NCBI GenBank assembly: GCA_002292285.1
Contig: DBBP01000020.1
Coordinates: 43,942-107,941, forward strand
Source of the DNA: Proteobacteria bacterium UBA981
Lineage (GTDB): Bacteria > Pseudomonadota > Gammaproteobacteria > Ga0077536
Direction of reading: 5' to 3'
Length of the DNA stretch: 64,000 nucleotides
The notes beneath the pieces are model-generated. The model made no database searches and was not told the DNA's origin. It was given only the letters and a program-made list of their open reading frames with translations. The translations under genes were made by a program, and so were the position numbers. This document shows positions 18,057 to 27,570 of the stretch, piece after piece; within the stretch, counting starts at the first letter, position 1, and each line of letters starts with the position of its first letter.

Positions 18057-19904
18057 GTGGCGTTGTTGTGCGTGCTGGCACGCTTGCTGGTCGATATCGG
18101 GCAGCCGCTATTCGCCGATGACATTTGGTGGCACGTTGCGCTCGGCCGAAATTTCACCACTTTCGGTGGCTTCCCGGCTACTGAACCGCTGTTATTCACC
18201 TCAGCTGGCCATCCGCAGTTCTATCATGAGTGGCTTTTCCAGCTCTGTGTTGCCGCGATCGATGCCGCCGGCGGCATGGCCCTGTTACGCGCCATGCAAG
18301 TCGCCCTGGTGATGCTGTTGTTGCAGCAAATTTACCTCTTTGCTCGGATTCAGGGACTCGCTCGTACGCTGGCGCTGGCAGTGGCGTTGGCTGCGATCTT
18401 TTTCGCTTTCCAGCGTTTGATGCAGTTCCGGCCGCACCTGTTTTCCATGGTGTTCTTTTATGCCGCGCTGAACGTGTATTGCGTTCCGGTGCTTAACTGG
18501 CGACGCGTTGCGTTGCTGTGTGTTGTGGTCGTGCTATGGGCGAACTCGCATTCGACGGTGATGCTGCTGTTCCCATTTCTTGCGGTTTATCTGCTGCTTG
18601 ACGGCGGACATCTGGGGCTCCGTTCACGAACTCATGCCCTTGGATTTCTGGCTGCGCTGGCGACCGTGGCGATCAATCCACAGGGCCTGCGCCTTTACGT
18701 GTTCTATTTCATTCATGATCAGAACAACGCGCTGGTTCGGATCGTCGATGAGTGGGGGAAGATCACGGCGATCCCAACTGGAGTCGACAATATCCTGCCG
18801 TGGTCATCGTCATTGTTGCTATGCGGATTTGCCGCAGCCGTGATCGCAACGTTGGCGATCGCTATCTCCTATATGCGCCGAGGGCTCGCGTTTCATCGCC
18901 TTGATGAGCGCGATCTGCATCTGTTCATCTGGGCGGTTATGGCGCTTGTTGCGAGCGCGATCGCAGCGCGGTTTCTGTGGCTCATGCCGCTGGTGCTGCT
19001 GATGCTCGTACGCGTTAGTGTGCCCGCGGCGTGGTCGCGCAATACGCGTGTGCTCTTCGTACTTGCGAGTTCGCTACTGGTATTTGTGCATCAGACGTCG
19101 GCCGGCACCGTCGGCTATCGTTATCAGCTCAGCGCCGATACCGGTGCCGCTTCTGAAGTTGCCCTTTCACCGGGCCGCTTGTCGCCCACTTGGCTGAATC
19201 GAGCCATCGCGAATAGCGGCTATATCCGCGCCGTGCTGGCATGGTTCGAGCCGCATGGTCTGCAAGGTAAATTTCAGCCTCTGGCGATGCGCTCGATCGC
19301 GAACAGCGGTTACCGAGGGCAGTTATTTACGCCCTATCATCTGGGCGGCTTCGCGTCCTACGTCCTGCCCAAAGGCGTAAAGGTATTTTATAACGGCCGC
19401 TACGACGGCTATTCGAAACAGGTCTACGATGATTCGTTTCGCCTGTATCGGGGTGGTGCAGACACCGCCGACGTCATTGCGCGTTACGACATTGATGGAT
19501 TTTTGCTGCTGCTCAGCCGCGATTCCTACAAACTCGTCTACACGCTCGGACAGCTTGGCTGGTGCGAGGGCTATCACGACAGCGCGGCTATCTGGCTGGT
19601 TGCACCGGAGCTTCTCGCCGCAACAGATTCGAGCGCCTGTCCCCCGCTTGGGGGGCCTGCTTCCGTACCTGCCGAGGTTGCGCGGGAACAGTCGCAGGCG
19701 GCCATCGTCGAAGCCGTTCGACATCACCGGCTTAGCGAGACGCTGGGTTTGGTGAACCAGCATGCGGCTGCAGACTTGCCACAAGACTTGCGTGCGGCGC
19801 TCGGCGAGCTGTGTACCGTGCACCGCGAATTGTCTGGAGAAGTGAATCGTGAGATGTCGAGTGACGCACAGTTATTGTGCGGTCGCTTTCCGCCGTTTGA
19901 ATGA
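18057..19904 (+). CDS. Polytopic membrane protein with GT-C-like DDxWWH motif, function unknown
   Basis: A 615-residue protein with about ten transmembrane helices in the first 350 residues and a soluble C-terminal part. Near the N-terminus DDIWWHVALGR (about residues 21-31) and HPQFYHEWLFQ (about 51-61) form a pattern seen in uncharacterised bacterial membrane proteins related to GT-C glycosyltransferases, which use lipid-linked sugars. That relationship is my inference. The GTG at 18057 is the first standard start, but the frame is open to 17886 and the first helix looks truncated; residues encoded from 17997 (IKLIHSQGRAYSFLLGSALC) would give a positive tail and complete helix. It is followed by 550 bases without a supported gene. 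Confidence 0.65.
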   Translation: MALLCVLARLLVDIGQPLFADDIWWHVALGRNFTTFGGFPATEPLLFTSAGHPQFYHEWLFQLCVAAIDAAGGMALLRAMQVALVMLLLQQIYLFARIQGLARTLALAVALAAIFFAFQRLMQFRPHLFSMVFFYAALNVYCVPVLNWRRVALLCVVVVLWANSHSTVMLLFPFLAVYLLLDGGHLGLRSRTHALGFLAALATVAINPQGLRLYVFYFIHDQNNALVRIVDEWGKITAIPTGVDNILPWSSSLLLCGFAAAVIATLAIAISYMRRGLAFHRLDERDLHLFIWAVMALVASAIAARFLWLMPLVLLMLVRVSVPAAWSRNTRVLFVLASSLLVFVHQTSAGTVGYRYQLSADTGAASEVALSPGRLSPTWLNRAIANSGYIRAVLAWFEPHGLQGKFQPLAMRSIANSGYRGQLFTPYHLGGFASYVLPKGVKVFYNGRYDGYSKQVYDDSFRLYRGGADTADVIARYDIDGFLLLLSRDSYKLVYTLGQLGWCEGYHDSAAIWLVAPELLAATDSSACPPLGGPASVPAEVAREQSQAAIVEAVRHHRLSETLGLVNQHAAADLPQDLRAALGELCTVHRELSGEVNREMSSDAQLLCGRFPPFE

Positions 19905-20455
19905 ATTTCGTTACCACCGCCGCGATGGGCGTTTCCTTTGCGTCGCGATAATTTTCCACTACGCGGACCTTTGTTTCGGTCATCTCATTCAGACCAACGA
20001 TTTGGTTAACTCAACCAACTGAAATCTAGCTATCGTGATCAACACGAACTGCTTTTCCTTCGACCGTCTCTACCGTGTGCTACGCCGTCGTTCAAAGTGA
20101 TGCACCCAGAGCAGCGTCTCCTCGCCGCTGCAGTATTTCATGACGTACTCACTGGTCCTGAGCTGGGGCCTAACTGGCTAATTACGTAAACGATCTCGGG
20201 AAATAGTCCTGTTGGCCTTGCCGCGCAGAGCAATGAGCTGGTGCCCGCTTGCCCAAATTTAGCTGCTCGTGTCTTGTGTCCTGAAGTAGCTCTGCGCTGT
20301 TTGGTGAGGTCAGGTTCGCGAGCTGAGCGAATAGCTAAGAGTAACCAGCAATACTGGAGCGCAAGGGGAGTGAACGACCCTCTGCGCCAAAGTAGGCAGC
20401 ACCCAAGTTCGGCCAGGGAAATAAGGAATCGGTAACCCCGATACGAGGAGCAGCA
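19905..20455. other. Long intergenic region, no gene supported
   Basis: These 551 bases hold several short open frames on both strands, none with protein-like composition or family resemblance. The region ends with a GAGGAG box just before the GTG at 20456. The promoter of the membrane-protein/RTX-lipase pair is expected here. I see no hairpin with a T-run and no mobile-element end. Confidence 0.4.
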
Positions 20456-21046
20456 GTGCAAGACCTGATTCACATGGTCATGATCTTCTTTGCGTTCAGC
20501 ATGCCGCTGTTCGCCTGGCTACTCGTTTTATCTCTTGGTCTGGCCATCGCAGTACTCGCGGTGAAAGTGGTGCGGAACCGTGGGACGCACTCGCGCAGAT
20601 GGTTGCTGGCTTCGAGCTTCACTTTGATGTTGCTTATGGGTGATGAAGTCCTGGGATGGTTGCACTTTCATTACCTCTGCGCTGCGCAGGAGGGATACAC
20701 CGTCTACCGCCAGGTCAACTTGCCGGCTGAGTACTGGCGAGACGACGGGTCGCCTGCATTCTTTAGTAACCACGGGTGGAAAATCACGCCGCCATTGAAC
20801 GAAGAATATGCAACGAGCATGGATACAGTAGCCTCGCCACCTGCCGTGGTCCAAATCGATCGCCGGCAACTGCGGGTAACTGCCCTTTCGAATGGAGAAT
20901 CTCTTGGAACCTATACGTGGTTTGAGAATTGGGGCGGCTGGCTGAAGCGGTATTTGGGGTCGACTAGGAAATTCGAGGTCTGCCCCAGTCAGACCATTTC
21001 ACTCGAAACGCTTCTGAGGAAGGTATTTATCCAACCAAAAAACTAA
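20456..21046 (+). CDS. Small membrane protein of unknown function, upstream partner of RTX lipase
   Basis: A 196-residue protein that I do not recognise. The GTG start has a GAGGAG box seven bases upstream. Two N-terminal hydrophobic helices (about residues 6-38 and 47-66) anchor it; the remaining 130 residues are polar and look extracytoplasmic, with a conserved-looking HYLCAAQEGYTVYRQV stretch. Only 22 bases separate it from the RTX lipase gene, so the two are probably co-transcribed. It could be an accessory, immunity or assembly protein for the lipase, but nothing in the sequence proves that. The coding frame is convincing because of the ribosome-binding site, codon use and tight coupling. 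Confidence 0.7.
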   Translation: MQDLIHMVMIFFAFSMPLFAWLLVLSLGLAIAVLAVKVVRNRGTHSRRWLLASSFTLMLLMGDEVLGWLHFHYLCAAQEGYTVYRQVNLPAEYWRDDGSPAFFSNHGWKITPPLNEEYATSMDTVASPPAVVQIDRRQLRVTALSNGESLGTYTWFENWGGWLKRYLGSTRKFEVCPSQTISLETLLRKVFIQPKN

Positions 21047-21068
21047 CAAAACGAATTGAGGACATGGA

Positions 21069-23315
21069 ATGTCAAACAATGTGACAACTACTTCGGTTGC
21101 TGCCCACCTGGCACTGGCAAGCTATGGAGACTATGACGTGGGGCAACTTCCCGAAGATTTTCTTACGACGTTGCGGTCAGTCGGAATGAGTACTTCGCAG
21201 GCTCGCTTGTTAGCCGATGTAGATGCAGACTCACCCTCGGATTATGGTTTCGATGTGGTGAGCACGACCATCGATAATCTGTCTGGGTTTTCTGCCACTG
21301 TCTTCAGAAGCCGAAATTCCGGTCAGTTTTTTTTCGGGGTTAGGGGTACAGATCTCAGTTCCTCCACACCTATTGAGTCGATTCAAGACGTGCTGTCCGC
21401 CGATTTCGGCGACATAGGCGGCGACGGGCTATCTGTCGATCAGGCGATCGATATGTACAACTATTACCTGCGCGAATCGGCGTTCGAAGGTGCGTCATTG
21501 CTGCAGTTCTCTCATAACGATCTGACTGGCGAATTCTCACATTCGGCGAACGTCGCGCAACAGACAGGATCGCTCGCGGGTAACTCGTTCACGGTAGTAG
21601 GCCATTCTCTCGGTGGGCATCTTGGGACAGTGCTGTCGCGGTTGGCTCCCGGGGCAGTTGATGAGGTTTTTACGTTCAACGCGCCGGGCTTCGACCCTCT
21701 CGGAACTGCTCCCGGGAGCGAGTCTTTCTACTCTGCCCTCGCGCAACTCGAGATGGCTGTCAATGGCAGTACCGCGATTCAGTCAGCCTATGATTCCGTG
21801 AAGTTGCACCACGCTATTGTGTCCGGCGATCTGATTAGCCAGCTGGGTGACGCGAAGACTGACCAGGCCAGTTATTTTTCCGCGACAGAGCAACAGGGTG
21901 CTTTCGACGCCCACGGCATCGTCGCCTTCAGCGACGCTTTAGCGGCCTACGAAATCCTCGGCCGTATCGATGCGGGCCTCGACACTAAACTCGATCAAGC
22001 AGCCCAGATATTCAGAGCTGCAGCTAACCAGGGCGGCGGTTCGATCGAGAAGATTGTCAACGCAATCGGAGGTTTGTTTCCGAGCGTCGATTTTGTACCA
22101 GTCGCCGACGGTGATCGCGAGGCGCTGTATAGCTCGCTGGCAGTACTGAAGGACACAATCCCCGCCGCTGGCAGTCTGTCGGTGCAAAGCCTGGTAGACA
22201 TGTCCGCCGAGGAGATCAAGGCGAACGCGCAGGGGCAGTTGGCATTCCGCTATGCGCTGAGCGAGATGAATCCGTTCGTTGTGACGGGCGACGACACAAT
22301 CTATTTCGCACACAACGAATCCGGCGAGCTCGACCTTGACCAGTTTAGTGCTCAGTACCTCACCGATCGTGCCACGTTCCTGAGCACCCTGATGAGTCGC
22401 AACCTGCACGATGCAGATGTCTTGCACGGTCAGTCGCAGCGCAGCTTCGTCGATTTGCAGCGTGGTGAGTCGTTGACTGACATCGGTGATACCTACCTGC
22501 CGACAAGTCGAACGCAGCACCGCTATCTGTTCGCCAGCGATGGCGACGACGCGTCCCTGGCCGGCGATGAAGCGATTGACCATATCTACGGCAATGGTGG
22601 GTCGGACGTATTATTTGGCGGGGCTGGCGACGATTATCTCGAAGGGAACCGCGGGAGCGACCAGATATCGGGCGGCGTGGGTAGAGATGTGTTGCATGGC
22701 GACGACGGTGACGATCTGTTGTTCGCAACCGACCCGACCAATAACGACGACAATTCAATTGACCGGCTTTTCGGTGGTGCCGGTCTCGATCAGTACTACA
22801 TCGGCGACACCGATGAAATTACGGATAGCGACCGGCGCGCCGAGATTTTCCTTGGGTCGTCTCAGGTTGGTCTGAGCGGCACGTATCATCGCGTGGCCGA
22901 GTCTGTCTACCGCGACAATGACCGCAATATCACCATCTATCTTCAAGAGGACAGCGCAAGCGTCGTTGCGTTCGGCTTCGAACCCGTGCTTCGCACTCGC
23001 ATCACTAATTTCTCCGACCCCGTCAACGGTTTCTCGAACGGGGACTTCGGGATCTTTCTCGATCAGCATCCGCCCTCAGTATCGAGTAGTCCGAATGTGC
23101 TCGTTGGGAGCGAGCTGGTCGACGACTTGTCCGGCAGCGGCGCAGACGACTACATCGAAGGCCTGGCGGGCGACGACGATTTGTTCGGCGGCAGCAGCTT
23201 CGGTCCCTGGGGCGCGGATCGCTTTCTCGGTGGCGCGGGCAGCGACTACATGAATAGCGCAACGCTTTTCGATGTGGGCTCGCTGGCGCAAAGTGCCGCC
23301 GATCAAGGCGATTAG
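21069..23315 (+). pseudogene. RTX-repeat lipase, N-terminal part, ended by in-frame TAG
   Basis: The first 748 residues of a secreted lipase with RTX (haemolysin-type calcium-binding) repeats. A GAGGA box precedes the ATG. The alpha/beta-hydrolase domain (about residues 10-300) has the nucleophile elbow G178-H-S180-L-G182. RTX nonapeptides of GGxGxDxLx type appear at about 510-560 and 680-730. Translation ends at a TAG at 23313-23315, yet the very next codon continues RTX repeats in the same frame to 24365. Either a nonsense mutation, a sequencing error, read-through, or re-initiation is possible; the N-terminal lipase alone would lack the C-terminal type I secretion signal. No type I transporter is in the window. 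Confidence 0.85.
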
Positions 23316-24365
23316 ATGGACGGAGGTGATGGGGATGATATTGCAGTAGGCAACGGCGGAGACGATCAACAGTACGGGGGCGCGGGACGCGATTTCCTGT
23401 CTGGGCGCGACGGCGCCGATGTCCTGAGCGGTGGCCCGGGCGACGATGTTCTGGCCGGTGGTGGCGGCGATGATCTGCTAATTGGCGGCGAGGGCAATGA
23501 CTATTTGTTCAGTGCCTTCGATGTGTGGGCGAGCGACGCGAGAAACTGGACCGCTGAACCACTATTGAACGCTGCCGGTCATCTGATTGATGTGAGTTTG
23601 GGCGGTGTCATCATCGGGCCGAATCCGCCGCCCGACGACCGTGACGAGCTGCACGGCGGTGGTGGCGATGATTTCCTCAACGGCGGTAATGGTGACGACA
23701 CGCTGTTCGGTGAGGCAGACGCCGACGTGCTGTTCGGTTGGCGCGGTCACGACGTGCTGGTCGGTGGTGATGGTGACGACATGCTTTATGGCGATACTTT
23801 CGGGCTGACGGCCGGCGGTGGCGAGGGTGACGATGATCTTGACGGCGGACGCGGCAACGACGAGCTGTGGGGGGAATCCGGGAACGACATGCTGACCGGC
23901 GGAGACGGCGACGATTTTCTATCGGGCGGCCGCGGTGATGATCGTCTTACAGGTGACGACGGCGCCGACGACGTGCGTGGTGGTGATGGCGCTGATCAAA
24001 TGAATGGCGGCGCGGGCGACGATAAGCTCGACGGCGGTGCGGGAGCCGACGTACTCAACGGCGACGACGGCAACGATACGCTCGAAGGAGGCGCTGGACA
24101 CGACTTCTTTACCTATCGTGTCGGTAGCGGACATGACGTGCTCAGCGACAGTGGCGGCTACGATTTGCTTTTCATTGACGGTGTGATTGACCTGGCCGCC
24201 GTCCCGGTGACAGAGGATTACGAGCGTCTGACTTTCAACTTTGACGCAAATAATTCACTCACGGTAATGGGCTGGCGGGACGAAGGGATCGACCAAATCG
24301 TTGGCAATGGAAAGACATTGCTGCCGGGTGACTTTATCGGCCCGCATTCAGGACCAAAGCGTTGA
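23316..24365 (+). pseudogene. RTX-repeat C-terminal part of the same lipase gene
   Basis: This 349-residue frame follows the TAG directly and in phase, starting with an ATG (TAGATG). It is almost entirely glycine/aspartate-rich calcium-binding repeats: blocks at about residues 3-65, 105-165 and 175-262, then a 75-residue non-repetitive tail typical of type I secretion substrates. A weak AAGG lies about seven bases before the ATG, so re-initiation after the stop is conceivable. The 32 bases around the junction show no gap or repeat that would suggest a larger deletion. If the TAG is replaced by a sense codon, the complete protein is 1098 residues. Confidence 0.8.
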
Positions 24366-24650
24366 GGTATCTCGGCTGAGGTCACGTTCAATTGGTGCGG
24401 TGCAATAGAGATTAACCACCGGCATCCAGATAGTTAAGGGTTAATTACTATAACTATTCAGTACGTTTAGCTGTTACATTTAACCCATGTCCGCCGAAGC
24501 CGACGACGACGTCGGTGATAGCCGTACATGTTCGTGGGCAGCCTAGCTGGCAAATGCCCAAGACCAAGGAGAGAAGGATCGGCGATTGAACCAATCCGTT
24601 CACTAGGGTTACACACAGTCGAATGCATTTCGCATTAGGGGAGCCTACAT

Positions 24651-26045
24651 ATGGTACATATTCGTAAATACGACTTTGACTACAGCAAACGTCACTTCAT
24701 GGAGAAGACGGCGAAAGGATTTGGCACGGCCGGCGTGCTGGGTGCTCTGTGGCCAATCGCAGCCCAATCGGGCAGCATTCAAAAAGCCTACCCGGACGAG
24801 TTGCTAAGCATTGAGGCTTACACCAAGGGCAAGGTAAAGACCGGCGATTGGATTGATAAGGAGAACATCGAACTCGTACAGGATTTGGTTGACCCCGCCT
24901 TATACCGACAAGTCACCCAGGACGGGCGTAAGTTTCAGATACAGCCGACGACTCTGGAAGTCGATAAAATGTATCCGCATGAATTCCTCGAGGCGACCCA
25001 GAATAACGAAGGTCGCGCAAAGCTCGATGAAGTGGGTAACACCTGGACGGACGACGGCAGCCAATGGATTGGCGGCTTGCCGTTTCCGAACGCGCAGAAC
25101 GGCGTCGAAGTCATTTCGAACATGACCTTAAGTTGGGGCCGGCATGATCAATCGATGTATGCCGTTTTAGCTGACGCGGTAAACGCCGAAGGCGATATCG
25201 TCTACAACTACAAACTGGTTTGGGCTGAGCAAGCGTCAACGGGACGAGTAAGCGACCCGAATGGCACCGAACTCACCGGCGGTCGTGGCGATGGCATCAT
25301 GCGTTACCAGTCAACCTGGTTTACCGCGCCAAACGATGTCAAAGGCACCGCATTCTTAAGTGTGTGGGCCTATGACCAACGCAAATTTCCGGATTTGTAC
25401 GGTTACTTGCCGGCATTCAAACGGGTGCGTCGCTTCCCGACCAACCAGCGCTTTGAGCCGCTCGTGGCAGGTCTCAACTTCTACCTGTCCGACGCCTGGG
25501 CTGCTGGTGACCCCTACCTGACTTGGGGAAACTACAAGATTGTTGCTCGCCAACCGTACCTGGGTAGTTCCGGTAACGGCTGGATGGGTGAGCACGAAGA
25601 TTGGGTGCCAGAAACACATGGTGGCCCGAAAGACGACACCTACTACACGATCAGGAAAGAGTTGATTCCAGAGGTCATTATCCTCGAAGCGGAACCGACT
25701 GGATTCCCGCGTGCGCCGTACAGCAAGAAGCGCGTGTACGTCGATGCGCGGAATATGGTCTTCCCGCAAATGCTGACCTATGACCGTCGTGGCGAAATGT
25801 TCAAAGCCGGCGAGCCTGGCTTCGGACAGTACAAGATGGGTGACAAAGTTGTTATGGATGGTAGCCATCCGGCCTGGAGCTGGACGTGGTATCACAGCCA
25901 TGATCTGCAGGGCAACACGATGTCACGCTTCTGCCAGACTCAATCAGTCGAGGGCGGGTATGCTTCGGAATACAACGTCGACACGGGTGATGAGTTCTAT
26001 GCTTCCTACATGACCTCGTCAGCAATGCGTCGTCTGGGCACATAG
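24651..26045 (+). CDS. DUF1329 family protein with Tat-like signal, probable envelope protein
   Basis: A 464-residue exported protein. The N-terminus SKRHFMEKTAKGF followed by a hydrophobic segment (about residues 12-40) resembles a twin-arginine signal with Lys-Arg in place of Arg-Arg. The body has DUF1329 marks, including LPFPNAQNGVE, the RRFPTNQRFEP region and the GDPYLTWGNYKIV block. DUF1329 proteins have a LolA/LolB-like fold, and their genes often lie beside DUF1302 and RND lipid-transport genes in bacteria that degrade hydrophobic compounds; no DUF1302 gene is visible here. An AT-rich stretch (24421-24490) upstream may hold the promoter. A strong intrinsic terminator follows 30 bases after the stop. 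Confidence 0.85.
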   Translation: MVHIRKYDFDYSKRHFMEKTAKGFGTAGVLGALWPIAAQSGSIQKAYPDELLSIEAYTKGKVKTGDWIDKENIELVQDLVDPALYRQVTQDGRKFQIQPTTLEVDKMYPHEFLEATQNNEGRAKLDEVGNTWTDDGSQWIGGLPFPNAQNGVEVISNMTLSWGRHDQSMYAVLADAVNAEGDIVYNYKLVWAEQASTGRVSDPNGTELTGGRGDGIMRYQSTWFTAPNDVKGTAFLSVWAYDQRKFPDLYGYLPAFKRVRRFPTNQRFEPLVAGLNFYLSDAWAAGDPYLTWGNYKIVARQPYLGSSGNGWMGEHEDWVPETHGGPKDDTYYTIRKELIPEVIILEAEPTGFPRAPYSKKRVYVDARNMVFPQMLTYDRRGEMFKAGEPGFGQYKMGDKVVMDGSHPAWSWTWYHSHDLQGNTMSRFCQTQSVEGGYASEYNVDTGDEFYASYMTSSAMRRLGT

Positions 26046-26075
26046 TGACCCGTTAACTTTCTTCATTCTTGAATC

Positions 26076-26114
26076 ATCCGCGGCGGGGCCAGTTCCCCGT
26101 CGCGGATTTTTTTT
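26076..26114 (+). terminator. Rho-independent terminator of DUF1329 gene
   Basis: ATCCGCGGCGGGG pairs with CCCCGTCGCGGAT (one G-T wobble) around a short loop, followed directly by a run of eight T. It lies 30 bases after the DUF1329 stop codon and is the clearest intrinsic terminator in the window. Confidence 0.93.
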
Positions 26115-26230
26115 GCACGCCGTCCGACTTCGCCAACCCTGCAAAGCTTCTTTTCAGACGGGAAAATCATTTGGAAAAAAGCATTTTCCAGGAAGTCGTG
26201 CATGTCTCTAAGAATGCCCAACACCGACTC

Positions 26231-26497
26231 GCGCCGGCATGGCGGGAAGCCCTGGCCAAGGACGGTCGGTTTCCGATCGACTATGCGCAGAAGAATCCGG
26301 AGCGAGAATATTTGGCGGAAACAGCCTTATTTGCCTGCGGACTATTGCGTCATCCGCGCTGCATACCGCCAGCGGACTCACAGGACACCCCGGCTGCTGC
26401 GCCGAACAGAATCGCCTATGTTAGAAACATACTGCCACCGGGGGAGCCCATTCATTACCCGCTCGGAACAGCCAGAAAGTGTGCCGGAAACTAGTGC
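26231..26497 (+). pseudogene. Remnant resembling the C-terminus of a secreted metallopeptidase-like protein
   Basis: The frame running from 26069 to the stop near 26494 crosses the terminator stem, so its first 40 residues are not a real protein start. From about 26231 it encodes APAWREALAKDGRFPIDYA, then NPEREYLAETALF and PNRIAYV. That order (W..A...DGRF..DYA..N..E.LAE...R...NRI.Y) resembles the C-terminal part of putative zinc peptidases in which the Glu of 'DLAE' follows an upstream HExxH. No HExxH is present. I read it as a decayed fragment left by deletion. This is a memory-based resemblance and may be wrong. Confidence 0.35.
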
Positions 26498-26702
26498 AAT
26501 CCTGTCGCAACACCAGTGAGGTTGTTGTCGCCATTGCGTAGGACTCGCCTCGCGCACCTTTCCATGCCTAACGTCGTCATTACTTGGTTGGCGAGTCGGG
26601 CTTTTCAATGAACTGCGAACAGCTGGCGTTACACTGCCGGACTAGTCGAATGCTTTTACAGCGCAGCCGCGCTAATCAACACAAGTAAGGAGAAACAATG
26701 TC

Positions 26703-27482
26703 ATGGCTCGCTTGAGTAAACTCAGCCGCAGCATCGAAGGCAAGGTTGCCGTGGTCACCGGGGCCGCCAGTGGTATGGGGCGTGCAACCGCACACCTGTT
26801 TGCCGACGAAGGTGCACACGTAGCCGTAACAGATCTGGATCAGGCCCGGGTCGATGCGGTCGTCGAAGAGATCACACAGGCTGGCGGCAGCGCTGCAGGG
26901 TGGGTGCTCGATGTAAGTAGCCGCGACCAGCGGGCCAATGTGGTCGGCGCGGTTGTCGAGCGTTGGGGACACCTGGATATTCTCGTTAATAATGCCGGTA
27001 TCTCTATCCAGCACGGGGTCGATTCAGAAGACTATGAAGCGGAGTGGGGACGTACGCTCGACATCCTTTTGACCGCTCAGGTGATGCTGATTCGCGAGTG
27101 CCTGCCGCATCTTGAGGCATCCGGCGCGGGCCGGATTGTGAACATCGCTTCAACCGAAGGCCTCGGTGCTACGAAGGGTTTCAGCGCCTACGCAGCGGCC
27201 AAGACTGGGGTAATAGGTCTGACTCGCTCACTTGCTGTTGAGTTCGGCGAGCGTGGTATCACGGTCAATTGCATTTGTCCCGGCCCGATAAACACTGGCA
27301 TGACGCAAGCTATCCCGGCTGAGCATAAAGCGATTTTTGCGCGCCGACGGGTTGCGCTGAAGCGCTACGCAGAGCCCGAGGAGGTTGCCCACGGCACGAT
27401 GAACTTCGTCCTGCCGGCAGCGCAGTACATCACCGGCACGGTGTTGCCGGTTGATGGCGGCCTGACCATCAAGAACGCCTGA
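26703..27482 (+). CDS. SDR-family oxidoreductase, FabG-like
   Basis: A 259-residue classical short-chain dehydrogenase/reductase using NAD(P)H. The nucleotide loop TGAASGMG (about residues 19-26), the NNAG motif (about 94-97) and the catalytic S-Y-K set (IASTEG, then Y-A-A-A-K) are all present. An Asp after the second strand (VTDLD) suggests NAD preference. The AAGGAG box at about 26685 lies nearer an ATG at 26698 that opens only a five-codon frame (MSWLA); the real frame starts at the ATG at 26703, five bases later. The gene converges on the EamA gene. Substrate unknown; the hydroxy or keto group of a catabolic intermediate is likely. Confidence 0.92.
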   Translation: MARLSKLSRSIEGKVAVVTGAASGMGRATAHLFADEGAHVAVTDLDQARVDAVVEEITQAGGSAAGWVLDVSSRDQRANVVGAVVERWGHLDILVNNAGISIQHGVDSEDYEAEWGRTLDILLTAQVMLIRECLPHLEASGAGRIVNIASTEGLGATKGFSAYAAAKTGVIGLTRSLAVEFGERGITVNCICPGPINTGMTQAIPAEHKAIFARRRVALKRYAEPEEVAHGTMNFVLPAAQYITGTVLPVDGGLTIKNA

Positions 27483-27570
27483 TCCAGATTGCCTGTCGAT
27501 GAGGCACGTGGGAATGCACGGCACGAGGACGCGGCATCGGAGTCCACTTCCTGTGGTCACGCCTTTTCTG

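Noticed and set aside
20138..20473. 111-residue minus-strand frame in the long intergenic region, considered as a mobile-element remnant
   Set aside because: No transposase motif, terminal inverted repeats or family resemblance.
22600..24120. Regular short repeats in GC-rich DNA, considered as a CRISPR or satellite
   Set aside because: The periodicity is 27 bases (nine codons) in frame and encodes RTX nonapeptides; there are no conserved repeats with unique spacers.
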